5,879 nucleotides of DNA from Calditerrivibrio sp. (lineage in GTDB: Bacteria > Chrysiogenota > Deferribacteres > Deferribacterales > Calditerrivibrionaceae). Every line of letters starts with the position of its first letter. Within the stretch, counting starts at the first letter, position 1. Below are positions 1-5,879 of this stretch, piece after piece. The notes under the pieces were generated by a model. The model was given only the letters and a program-made list of their open reading frames with translations. It had not been told where the DNA came from and did no database searches. Where the stretch lies: positions 1 to 5,879 of the forward strand of contig JAIWOA010000148.1 of assembly GCA_020217115.1 (NCBI GenBank). Reading direction: 5' to 3'. A program made the translations under genes and the position numbers.

Positions 1-2067
1 GTTATTACACTTGCAGATCAGATTGCATCAGGTTTTGATAGAGATGATTATGAGAATCGCCAGAAGAGATCACCCCTCGATTACAGAAAAGTCAAGATGA
101 CACCCCTTCTAAGAAATGTTGCCCTTTATAAAGAAAAGAATTTCGACTACAGATATCCACTGGAAACTGTAAATTACAATAGCATCTTCCCCATAAAAGC
201 CTCTGAGCAGACAAATGAAAGTGCAGAGGAATCATACAGAAAAATTATCGAATATTTTGAAACAAATTTTCAGAAACTGGATAATACGTCATTAAAAAAC
301 TTCATTGATGGTCTTATATCCCTATATGAGGATTCCTTTAGTTTCGTTCCTGCTTCAACAATTAATGAATATGATGACATATCCCTTTATGACCATTCGA
401 AAACCACCGCAGCTATAGCAACTTCACTGTTTAAACATGGTGATAAATTGCCCCAGAGTGATGAGAAAAGTTTTCTCGTTATAAGGGGGGAATTTTTTGG
501 AATCCAGAAATTTATTTTTTCCGAAGGTTCTGATACTGCAAAAAACCCTGCCAAGATTCTAAGGGGGCGTTCATTCTTTGTCTCACTTATGACAGAAATT
601 GTTGCAGATATGCTTCTAACTGAGCTTTCCCTACCCTCTTTTAATCTTTTAATAAATGCTGCAGGTATGTTTGTGATTCTGGCAGACAACACGGAAAAAA
701 GCAAAGAAAAAGTAAAAGAGATAGAAAAAAGGATACATGATTGGCTTTTTAAGAAGTTTTTTGGTGAAGTCTTTTTCGGTATTTTTACCACTGAAGCTAC
801 TCAAAATGACTTTACTGAAAAACATTTTGAAACACTCTGGTTAAATATACTTACAGAGATGGAGAAGGTAAAATTTGCGAAATTCGATCTTTTAAAGAGG
901 GAAGGTGTCTTTTTAGATTACCACAAACAGTTTGATGATGGAAAAGAATGCAAAATCTGTGGAAGAGAAAGGGGAACCCATGGGGATATAGGGGATAACT
1001 GTAATGAACTTATAAAAATAGGTGAAAATCTTGTAAATGACAGACTTGGATATTTAGTTATCAAAAAGGTTGAATCAGGACCCGTTTTTGGAATTTACGA
1101 CTATAGTTTTGAAGAATCTATAACCCATCAAAGCTCTTCACATGATACAAAGGTCTTAGATATATCGTTGAGTGGGAAATTTAGAGGTTATGGTAAATCA
1201 AAAATAAACACCTACGTAGCAAAAAATGGTTACACCATAAAAACATTTGAAGAGATAGCCTTTCCGGATGAAGACTCTGGAGCCAATGCCATTGGAGTTT
1301 TCAAAGCAGATGTAGACAATATGGCTGCAATATTTGCCATAGGTCTTGAAGAAAAAACTAATGGGGGGGAGAACCCCAAATTGACATTCTCCAGAATATC
1401 TCAGTTATCGCGTATGATAAACAACTTTTTTGCTTATTACCTACCCTACAAGTTAAAAACGAACGAAAAATACAAAGATATGTACACTGTTTTTGCGGGA
1501 GGTGATGATCTATTTATTATAGGCAGATATGATAGGATATTTGATCTTGCGATAGATCTCTCCAAAGAGTTCAAAAGATATACTGGATGTAATGAAGAGG
1601 TGACTATCTCGGGAGGAATAAGTATTTTCAAACCTAATACACCGATAGCATTCATGGCAGAGGTGGTAGAAGATAATTTAAACAGATCCAAACGATTGAT
1701 TAAAAACGGGCGAAAAGGTAACCTGACCATTTTAAGTGCTACAGCTCCATGGGAAGATTTTCAAAGTCTACGGGATGAGATTTTGGAAAATAAACAACTT
1801 ATACCTAAATCATCTTCATTCCAGTATAAATTACTAGAACTTATGGAGATGAAAATTCGGGTAGAGGATCCTTACTATAAAGATGATATCTTAAAAAATA
1901 TAATGTGGCTACCCAGATTAAAATATATTTTGTCAAGACATATAAAGGAAGAAAGTGTCAGAAAAACTTTGTCTATCTACTTTTTAAAACATATTAACGA
2001 GAATACCAAAATTTTTAAATCTTTATCAATGCTGGAAATTTATAAAAATAGAAAAATAAAAAAATGA
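1..2067 (+). CDS. cas10: Type III-A CRISPR effector large subunit Cas10/Csm1 (5' truncated by window edge)
   Basis: Cas10 is the large subunit of the Csm complex. On target RNA binding it makes cyclic oligoadenylates (palm domains) and can degrade ssDNA (HD domain). The frame is open from base 1, so the ATG at 97 is internal; 688 residues are visible. Visible residues 5-14 (ADQIASGFDR) match the end of the Csm1 HD domain; the earlier HD residues lie upstream. Palm 1 carries GIQKFIF (from residue 167) and LRGRS (187-191). A zinc-ribbon-like insertion has CKIC (317-320) and Cys334. Palm 2 has DVDN (437-440) and GGDD (500-503, bases 1498-1509), followed by TISGGISIF. The last 100 or so residues are helical, like domain D4. 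GGDD is intact, so cyclase activity is expected; HD activity cannot be judged. The gene heads the visible operon, and csm2 starts 11 bases after its TGA stop. Confidence 0.96.
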   Translation, partial: VITLADQIASGFDRDDYENRQKRSPLDYRKVKMTPLLRNVALYKEKNFDYRYPLETVNYNSIFPIKASEQTNESAEESYRKIIEYFETNFQKLDNTSLKNFIDGLISLYEDSFSFVPASTINEYDDISLYDHSKTTAAIATSLFKHGDKLPQSDEKSFLVIRGEFFGIQKFIFSEGSDTAKNPAKILRGRSFFVSLMTEIVADMLLTELSLPSFNLLINAAGMFVILADNTEKSKEKVKEIEKRIHDWLFKKFFGEVFFGIFTTEATQNDFTEKHFETLWLNILTEMEKVKFAKFDLLKREGVFLDYHKQFDDGKECKICGRERGTHGDIGDNCNELIKIGENLVNDRLGYLVIKKVESGPVFGIYDYSFEESITHQSSSHDTKVLDISLSGKFRGYGKSKINTYVAKNGYTIKTFEEIAFPDEDSGANAIGVFKADVDNMAAIFAIGLEEKTNGGENPKLTFSRISQLSRMINNFFAYYLPYKLKTNEKYKDMYTVFAGGDDLFIIGRYDRIFDLAIDLSKEFKRYTGCNEEVTISGGISIFKPNTPIAFMAEVVEDNLNRSKRLIKNGRKGNLTILSATAPWEDFQSLRDEILENKQLIPKSSSFQYKLLELMEMKIRVEDPYYKDDILKNIMWLPRLKYILSRHIKEESVRKTLSIYFLKHINENTKIFKSLSMLEIYKNRKIKK

Positions 2068-2078
2068 AGAGGTGAACT

Positions 2079-2564
2079 ATGAATATGGACAGAAATTTTA
2101 CTAACAATCAGTATGGTAAATTTCAAAAAAATCCCAAACCACAAATGGAATTACATGATATAATGAAAAAGTCCTTTAACAAAGATAACGACGACGCTAC
2201 GTTAATAAGTAAAAATGCAGAAGAGGTAGCAGAAATAATATTTAAAGAATATGACTATCATAGAAAATCAAAAAATAAAAACTCTCAGATAAGAAAATTC
2301 TTTGATGAGCTCTTTGGGATCAAAATTAGGTTGGAATCAAGCAAAGATCCTGAAGAAGAATTTAAGAATGTAAAACCTCTGATATATCTTCTGGCATCCA
2401 AAGCAGCTTATGCAAAGGGGAGGGAAAAGATAGGGGAAAATCTCTATGAATTCTTTAAAAATAATTTTTTAGCTATATCCAGTTATAAAGATTTGAAAAG
2501 GTTTATTTTATATTTTGAAGCAATATTAGGTTATTACAAGTTTAAGAATCCAAAAGAATCTTAA
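2079..2564 (+). CDS. csm2: Csm2, small (alpha-helical) subunit of the Csm complex
   Basis: Csm2 forms the small-subunit filament that lies along the crRNA-target RNA duplex between Cas10 and Csm5. The 161-residue product shows family landmarks: SQIRKFFDE (69-77), AAYAKGR (109-115) and FEAILGYYKF (146-155), with a basic helical body. The first 40 or so residues are polar and rich in Asn, Lys, Gln and Asp, and make the protein longer than the roughly 120-140 residues usual for Csm2. Start choice: GAGGTGA at 2069-2075 places the ATG at 2079 at good spacing. A second in-frame ATG at 2085 is possible but sits further from the ribosome site and would shorten the protein by only two residues. The gene lies between cas10 and csm3, the usual III-A order. 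Confidence 0.93.
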   Translation: MNMDRNFTNNQYGKFQKNPKPQMELHDIMKKSFNKDNDDATLISKNAEEVAEIIFKEYDYHRKSKNKNSQIRKFFDELFGIKIRLESSKDPEEEFKNVKPLIYLLASKAAYAKGREKIGENLYEFFKNNFLAISSYKDLKRFILYFEAILGYYKFKNPKES

Positions 2565-2578
2565 TAAAAATATATTGT

Positions 2579-2584
2579 AAGGAG
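2579..2584 (+). promoter_or_regulatory. Shine-Dalgarno site that sets the csm3 start
   Basis: AAGGAG at 2579-2584 directly abuts the in-frame ATG at 2585, leaving no spacer. The next in-frame ATG, at 2591, lies six bases downstream, a normal spacing. The site therefore supports initiation at 2591 and removes two residues (Met-Asn) from the longest reading. Confidence 0.8.
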
Positions 2585-2590
2585 ATGAAT

Positions 2591-3277
2591 ATGGATAATA
2601 AAAATTTTCACATCAGGAAATTTACAGGAAATATTGAGCTTTTAAGTGGTCTTCATATTGGTGGTGGTGATACTGAGATGCATATTGGAGGAGTAGATAA
2701 TTCTGTGATAAAAGATCCTATAACAAATGAACCATATATACCAGGAAGTAGCTTAAAGGGTAAGATAAGGACTTTACTGGAATATTTAGCAGGCTCCCAT
2801 ATAAAAACTGATGGGAAACCGCTCTCAGCATCAAAAGCAGAAAATAACCTTGAGCAGAATATTGTAAAATTATTTGGTTCAAGTGGCAGTGATGAGAAGA
2901 ATAAAGATTTTGGTATATCAAGGCTTGTATTTTCAGATTGCTATTTAAATGAAGAATCGAAAAATCATATATTAAAATCCTATGGCAAGTATACAGAAAT
3001 AAAGGCAGAAAACTCTATAGATAGGTTAAAAGGTACTGCTGATAATCCAAGATTTACAGAGAGGGTCATTAGAGGAGCAATATTCGATTTTTCCATCTCC
3101 ATGAGAGTATTGCCAAATGATAATGAAAATGAACTTATGGATACCTTTATAAAAGGGGTGAAACTTCTTACCTACGACGCTCTTGGTGGATCAGGTAGTA
3201 GGGGATATGGTAAGGTAAAAATATCCTTTGATAACAAAGAAGTACAGGAGATGTTTGAAAAAACATTTGAGGGATAA
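2591..3277 (+). CDS. csm3: Csm3, backbone RNA endonuclease of the Csm complex
   Basis: Csm3 is the repeated RAMP (Cas7-type) backbone subunit that holds the crRNA guide and cuts target RNA at 6-nt steps. The 228-residue product has LHIGGGD (21-27), the catalytic-loop Asp36 in GGVDNSVIKDP (33-43, codon 2696-2698; equivalent to D33 of the Streptococcus thermophilus protein), PYIPGSSLKGKIRTLLE (48-64), ERVIRGA in the middle, and a C-terminal Gly-rich loop GGSGSRGYGKV (199-209). All landmarks are intact, so target RNA cleavage is expected. Length is typical of the family. The start at 2591 is chosen over 2585 on ribosome-site spacing. csm4 begins two bases after the TAA stop, which points to one transcript with tight translational coupling. 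Confidence 0.96.
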   Translation: MDNKNFHIRKFTGNIELLSGLHIGGGDTEMHIGGVDNSVIKDPITNEPYIPGSSLKGKIRTLLEYLAGSHIKTDGKPLSASKAENNLEQNIVKLFGSSGSDEKNKDFGISRLVFSDCYLNEESKNHILKSYGKYTEIKAENSIDRLKGTADNPRFTERVIRGAIFDFSISMRVLPNDNENELMDTFIKGVKLLTYDALGGSGSRGYGKVKISFDNKEVQEMFEKTFEG

Positions 3278-3279
3278 TT

Positions 3280-4215
3280 ATGATATTGTATAAAATTAAG
3301 TTGAAACCAGAGTCAGCTTTTGGTTCACCACCGATATCGGATACCATTTTTGGTAATCTTATCTGGAGTTTTGTTCATATAGGTATAGATGTGGATAAGC
3401 TTCTGAGTAACTATATGGAAGAACCTTTCCTTGTGGTTTCAGATTTTTTCCTTGATGATCTTGGTGTTACACCAAAAATCCCATCAGTATACACTGTAGG
3501 TAAAAATAAAAAAGAGAAATTAGATATACTGATGAATAGAAAAGAGGTTAAAAACAGAGCCTATATCCCAATAGATTTTTTAATAAAGGAGAAAAAGCTA
3601 AGTAAAAAGATAGTTTTGGAAAAATCTGAATCCATCAGCAAAAATATATATATGAAATCACATGTAGTAAGGTGCTCCATAAATAGGATTACTGGGACTA
3701 CTGGGGAGGGTTTTACCCCCTATTCTCTGGTAGAGAATTTTTATAAAAACAACTTTTTCACATTTTATTTTAAATGTGAAGAAAGTTTTTGTGAAAAGGT
3801 TATTGATGCTCTTTCCTATATGGGTCAGGTAGGATTTGGTAAGGATGCCACTGTAGGCAAAGGGAAATTTTCTGTATTAAAGGACTCTTTTGAAAAGATA
3901 GATTTAGGAGATAGCTCTTTTAATGATATCTATACCTTATCAAATCTTTACATGTATAATATCCCCGCAAAGGAGGCTTTTTATGAACCTTTTACAAGAT
4001 TTGGTAAACATGGAGATATTCTGGCGATTACAGGCAATCCATTTAAAAATCCAGTTGTGACTGCAAGGCAGGGGGCAATATTGTTGGGTATTCCAGCTGA
4101 TATTTTGAAAAAAGGTTATATAGGTAGTGGAATAAAGGGGTTATCCTACCATGAAAATACGGTATATCAGGGTTATTCACTTTTTATTCCCCACAAATAT
4201 GAGGTGGAGCAATGA
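3280..4215 (+). CDS. csm4: Csm4, crRNA 5'-handle-binding RAMP subunit
   Basis: Csm4 (Cas5-type RAMP) pairs with Cas10 at the foot of the complex and holds the repeat-derived 5' handle of the crRNA. The 311-residue product shows the family N-terminus with SDTIFG (20-25), the central HVVRCSINRITGTTGEG stretch (128-144), the Gly-rich loop GFGKDATVGKGKF (185-197), and a C-terminal domain with GNPFKNPV (252-259) and GYSLFIP (298-304). Length is usual for Csm4. The start has GAGGG at 3269-3273, six bases upstream and inside the end of csm3. The stop TGA overlaps the csm5 start in an ATGA arrangement. Confidence 0.94.
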   Translation: MILYKIKLKPESAFGSPPISDTIFGNLIWSFVHIGIDVDKLLSNYMEEPFLVVSDFFLDDLGVTPKIPSVYTVGKNKKEKLDILMNRKEVKNRAYIPIDFLIKEKKLSKKIVLEKSESISKNIYMKSHVVRCSINRITGTTGEGFTPYSLVENFYKNNFFTFYFKCEESFCEKVIDALSYMGQVGFGKDATVGKGKFSVLKDSFEKIDLGDSSFNDIYTLSNLYMYNIPAKEAFYEPFTRFGKHGDILAITGNPFKNPVVTARQGAILLGIPADILKKGYIGSGIKGLSYHENTVYQGYSLFIPHKYEVEQ

Positions 4216-5360
4216 AAGTAGGTCATCAAGATATAAATAAGCTAAAGTTGGTAATTTTGACACCTGTCCATATAGGAACTGGAGAAGAAATTGAACCACT
4301 GGAGTACATTATAAGCAAAAATAGTAGAAAATTCTACCGAATAAATTTTTCAAAGTTTATGGAACTTTTAGATGAAAGTAAGAAAAAAGAATTTGAGAGA
4401 AAGGCAAAGTTACCCTCTACTAAGACTATTATGGAATTGAGGACTTTCATCAGAGACAATTTCTCGCAAGATTCAATGAAAGATGCTATAATAGAAACCA
4501 CTGATGTTAGTGAAAGTTTTGCTGAAAAATACAATAATCTTCTTAATGAATTTGCAAGTAAAGGTCTAAGAGATGTCCAAATAAACCAATTAAGTATAAT
4601 GGAATTGTATAGGAGTGGCACATCACCAGTAATTCCCGGTTCTTCATTAAAAGGCTCAATTCGCACCGCCATATTAGATAAACTTTTATCATCAAAAAAT
4701 TCTAACAGTTATAACGAAAAAAATGATTATATTAAAAACTATTTCCACGGGAATAAAGATCCTTTTGACTCATTAAGAGTATCAGATTTTGTTAGGGAAA
4801 AGAGTGATTCTGGTATTTCCATAGGATATTTTGTTAATGCACCAATAGACAAATTCGATGAACATGCCTTCAAAGAGAATCTTAGTGTAATGTGTGAGTG
4901 TCTGTCAATGGGGAAGGCCTATAGAGGAGATATCAGATTTGTAGTAGATAATCATCTATTTGAGAAGGAAGAAAATTATTTTTTCAAACCTTTAAGGGAT
5001 CTGATAAGCAGCATTGATAATCTTTTTAAAGTATGCAATTCCCATTACTTACCTATTTTGGAAAATGAATTAAAACTTATAAAGAAATCAAAACATGACA
5101 ATCTATTTGTTAAAGCTTTAGAAGATAATTACCTCAATGATATCAAAAATGATAGAATTGCTATTTTAAGGATTGGTAAGCATAGTGGTGCTGAGGCTGT
5201 GACAATTGAAGGTAGGAAAATAGATATAAGAAAGAAAAAAGGTGAAAAATTAGTTAAAGATAGACCCACTACAACCTGGTATTTTTCAAAAGATAGTAAA
5301 CCAAATGATTTAAAAGAAATATTCCCATGTGGGTGGATAATTTTAAAAAGGGATAATTAA
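4212..5360 (+). CDS. csm5: Csm5, head RAMP subunit of the Csm complex
   Basis: Csm5 caps the Csm3 filament at the 3' end of the crRNA; in the family it is needed for crRNA maturation and recruits host nucleases for 3' trimming. The 382-residue product has the RAMP start LTPVHIGTGEE (16-26), SPVIPGSSLKGSIRTAIL (138-155), DPFDSLRVSD (183-192), RIGKHSG (320-326) and the closing GWIILK (374-379). Length is normal for Csm5. The ATG overlaps the csm4 stop, and GAGGTG at 4201-4206 is the likely ribosome site. It is the last gene in the window. No csm6 follows, unlike the common csm5-csm6 order, and the CRISPR leader begins right after the TAA. Confidence 0.94.
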   Translation: MKVGHQDINKLKLVILTPVHIGTGEEIEPLEYIISKNSRKFYRINFSKFMELLDESKKKEFERKAKLPSTKTIMELRTFIRDNFSQDSMKDAIIETTDVSESFAEKYNNLLNEFASKGLRDVQINQLSIMELYRSGTSPVIPGSSLKGSIRTAILDKLLSSKNSNSYNEKNDYIKNYFHGNKDPFDSLRVSDFVREKSDSGISIGYFVNAPIDKFDEHAFKENLSVMCECLSMGKAYRGDIRFVVDNHLFEKEENYFFKPLRDLISSIDNLFKVCNSHYLPILENELKLIKKSKHDNLFVKALEDNYLNDIKNDRIAILRIGKHSGAEAVTIEGRKIDIRKKKGEKLVKDRPTTTWYFSKDSKPNDLKEIFPCGWIILKRDN

Positions 5361-5399
5361 GTTAAATTAAAATAAGATGTTTTCTCAGAGTTTCTATAT

Positions 5400-5430
5400 G
5401 GCTTTAAGCCGTTTCAACCGTTGAGGTTGA
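5400..5430 (+). repeat. Two adjacent inverted repeats 40 bases after csm5 (weak terminator candidate)
   Basis: GGCTTTAAGCC (5400-5410) is a 5-bp stem about one base. It is followed by TCAACC-GTTGA-GGTTGA (5414-5430), a perfect 6-bp stem with a 5-base loop. The position just after the last csm gene suggests transcript-end structure. There is no T-run after either stem, so a standard intrinsic terminator is not supported and readthrough into the array is possible. Confidence 0.45.
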
Positions 5431-5543
5431 TGTGTTTGACAATTGAATATGATCTGTTAGAGATAAGTTGATGCTGGTCGCATGTTTAGTGTGGTGGAAT
5501 ATTTTTTAGTATTAATGGATTTTTTTAAGATGAAATTGGGAAT

Positions 5544-5566
5544 TTGAAAAAAAGAGAGCTTTTCAA
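5544..5566 (+). repeat. AT-rich inverted repeat in the leader
   Basis: TTGAAAA (5544-5550) and TTTTCAA (5560-5566) are exact reverse complements separated by nine bases. The stem is seven pairs, almost all A-T. It could be a protein site or a weak hairpin, or chance in such AT-rich DNA. Confidence 0.4.
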
Positions 5567-5592
5567 TATTTATCAGATAGTTACTAAATAGG
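5567..5592 (+). repeat. Leader imperfect direct repeat, copy A
   Basis: Copy A consists of the blocks TATTTATCA, TAGTTA, AAAT and AGG in that order, with two free bases between the first three blocks. The same blocks recur at 5625-5651 with one extra base before AGG. The 22 block bases match exactly between copies. Confidence 0.6.
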
Positions 5593-5624
5593 AGTAAAAT
5601 AGTCTTTTGAGGATTTTTTCTTGT

Positions 5625-5651
5625 TATTTATCAATTAGTTATAAAATCAGG
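5625..5651 (+). repeat. Leader imperfect direct repeat, copy B
   Basis: The blocks TATTTATCA, TAGTTA, AAAT and AGG match copy A at 5567-5592, start to start 58 bp away. Copy B runs into the G-run at 5650-5654. Repeated motifs in a leader suggest a binding site for integration or transcription proteins, but this is inference. Confidence 0.6.
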
Positions 5652-5691
5652 GGGTAGATTTTACAAAGTAGGGATACCCCCTCCCCCCCCC
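5650..5691 (+). repeat. G-run/C-run inverted repeat with a C5-T-C9 tract
   Basis: GGGGGTA (5650-5656) is the exact reverse complement of TACCCCC (5675-5681), with an 18-base loop. The second arm continues as T and nine C (5682-5691), so the + strand shows C5-T-C9 and the - strand G9-A-G5. Such a tract stands out in this AT-rich DNA. A smaller competing stem, GGG-ATA-CCC, overlaps at 5671-5679. Confidence 0.6.
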
Positions 5692-5706
5692 ATTTCAAAA
5701 AAGTGC

Positions 5707-5733
5707 TTTACAAATTACTGAAAATAATATAAG
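5707..5733 (+). promoter_or_regulatory. Candidate CRISPR array promoter
   Basis: TTTACA (5707-5712, five of six to the sigma-70 -35 consensus) is followed after 15 bases by TATAAG (5728-5733, five of six to the -10 consensus). Transcription would start at about 5740, just before the first repeat at 5747 and in the direction of the array. The spacer is shorter than the ideal 17, so the call is moderate. Confidence 0.5.
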
Positions 5734-5746
5734 AAAAAGGGGTAGG

Positions 5747-5879
5747 GTTGGAATTAGTGACCTGTTTAGAAGGGATTGCGACATAAGGAGTTTTCTGGCC
5801 AGTTCTGAATTCATTTCAGTTGGAATTAGTGACCTGTTTAGAAGGGATTGCGACTTTTTTTCAATTGTTTCAAAAAGTC
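5747..5879 (+). CRISPR. Leader-proximal end of a CRISPR array (two 36-bp repeats; cut by window edge)
   Basis: Two identical 36-bp repeats lie at 5747-5782 and 5819-5854. They begin GTTGGAATTAG and end AGGGATTGCGAC. Spacer 1 (5783-5818) is 36 bp, and spacer 2 (5855-5879) is cut after 25 bases by the window edge. Orientation is + because the leader and csm operon lie on the left and the repeat ends in GGGATTGCGAC, like the common GGGATTGAAAC ending of repeats that give an 8-nt handle. The predicted handle is ATTGCGAC. Internal pairing is weak (CCT at repeat positions 15-17 with AGG at 25-27), just before the expected cut after position 28. The newest spacers should be those seen here, as they are next to the leader. 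Confidence 0.95.

Larger units (their letters stand above)
5361..5746 (+). other. CRISPR leader / gene-free region between csm5 and the array
   Basis: This 386-base AT-rich stretch has no convincing gene on either strand. It lies directly before the first CRISPR repeat, so it is taken as the leader, which in the family carries the array promoter and the sites used for spacer integration. It holds two tandem inverted repeats near csm5, an AT-rich inverted repeat, a 26-27 bp imperfect direct repeat, a C-rich tract with a paired G-run, and a promoter-like pair near its end. How much of it is functional leader cannot be told from sequence alone. Confidence 0.8.

Noticed and set aside
97..99. ATG at 97 as the start of cas10
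   Set aside because: The frame is open to base 1, and the residues before this Met (ADQIASGFDR) are conserved Csm1 HD-domain sequence, so the Met is internal.
387..791. Open frame of 134 codons on the - strand within cas10
   Set aside because: It lies fully inside the clear cas10 frame, has no recognisable domain and no supporting context; it is a shadow of the coding strand. The same holds for the - strand frames at 1446-1730, 2718-2921 and 4334-4672.
3702..3721. G-rich/C-rich hairpin in csm4 (GGGG...CCCC)
   Set aside because: It encodes the conserved Gly-rich and following Thr-Pro-Tyr residues of Csm4, has no T-run, and is more simply explained by coding.
5436..5463. TTGACA (5436-5441) as the -35 box of a leader promoter
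   Set aside because: The -35 is perfect, but the best -10 at usable spacing (TAGAGA at 5458) matches only three of six, and the site is about 300 bases from the array. The pair at 5707-5733 is better placed.
5783..5818. Spacer 1 as a self-targeting spacer
   Set aside because: No match to the rest of the window was seen; its CTGGCCAG and GAATTC palindromes are short and probably chance. The source cannot be named without a search.
5855..5879. Similarity of the partial spacer 2 to leader sequence (TTTCAAAAA near 5694 and the reverse strand of the A-run near 5545)
   Set aside because: The matches are about 9-11 bases of A/T-rich low-complexity sequence and give no evidence for a leader-derived spacer.

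Overview
The window holds most of a type III-A (Csm) CRISPR-Cas interference operon followed by its CRISPR leader and the first units of the array, all on the + strand. The DNA is strongly AT-rich. Coding regions favour ATA for Ile and AGA/AGG for Arg, and each gene has a purine-rich Shine-Dalgarno site. This fits an AT-rich, possibly thermophilic bacterium, but nothing here fixes a taxon.

Layout: (1) 1-2067, cas10/csm1, cut by the left edge. Only the last part of the HD nuclease domain is visible, followed by palm 1, a zinc-ribbon-like insertion, palm 2 with an intact GGDD motif, and the helical C-terminal domain. (2) 2079-2564, csm2. (3) csm3, best started at the ATG at 2591 rather than the in-frame ATG at 2585, and ending at 3277. 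(4) 3280-4215, csm4. (5) 4212-5360, csm5, overlapping csm4 by four bases. (6) 5361-5746, a 386-base gene-free leader rich in small repeats and ending with a promoter-like pair close to the array. (7) 5747-5879, two identical 36-bp repeats, one complete 36-bp spacer and 25 bases of a second spacer, cut by the right edge.

How the parts work together (family knowledge): the array is transcribed away from the leader and processed in the repeat, leaving an 8-nt 5' handle, here predicted as ATTGCGAC. Cas10-Csm4 holds the handle end, a Csm3 filament holds the guide, Csm2 forms the small-subunit filament and Csm5 caps the 3' end. On target RNA binding, Csm3 cuts the RNA. Cas10 can cut DNA with its HD domain and make cyclic oligoadenylates with its palm domain. 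The Csm3 catalytic Asp and the Cas10 GGDD are both present, so RNA cutting and signalling look intact; the HD catalytic residues lie mostly outside the window. No csm6 or other cyclic-nucleotide effector, cas6, cas1 or cas2 is visible, so these must lie outside the window or act in trans.

This is a recognised system rather than a new one. The parts most worth a second look are in the leader: a 26-27 bp imperfect direct repeat spaced 58 bp apart, a C5-T-C9 tract with a paired G-run, and a repeat-like 29-mer just after csm5. In the genes, the Cas10 zinc ribbon shows only three cysteines and Csm2 has an extended N-terminus.
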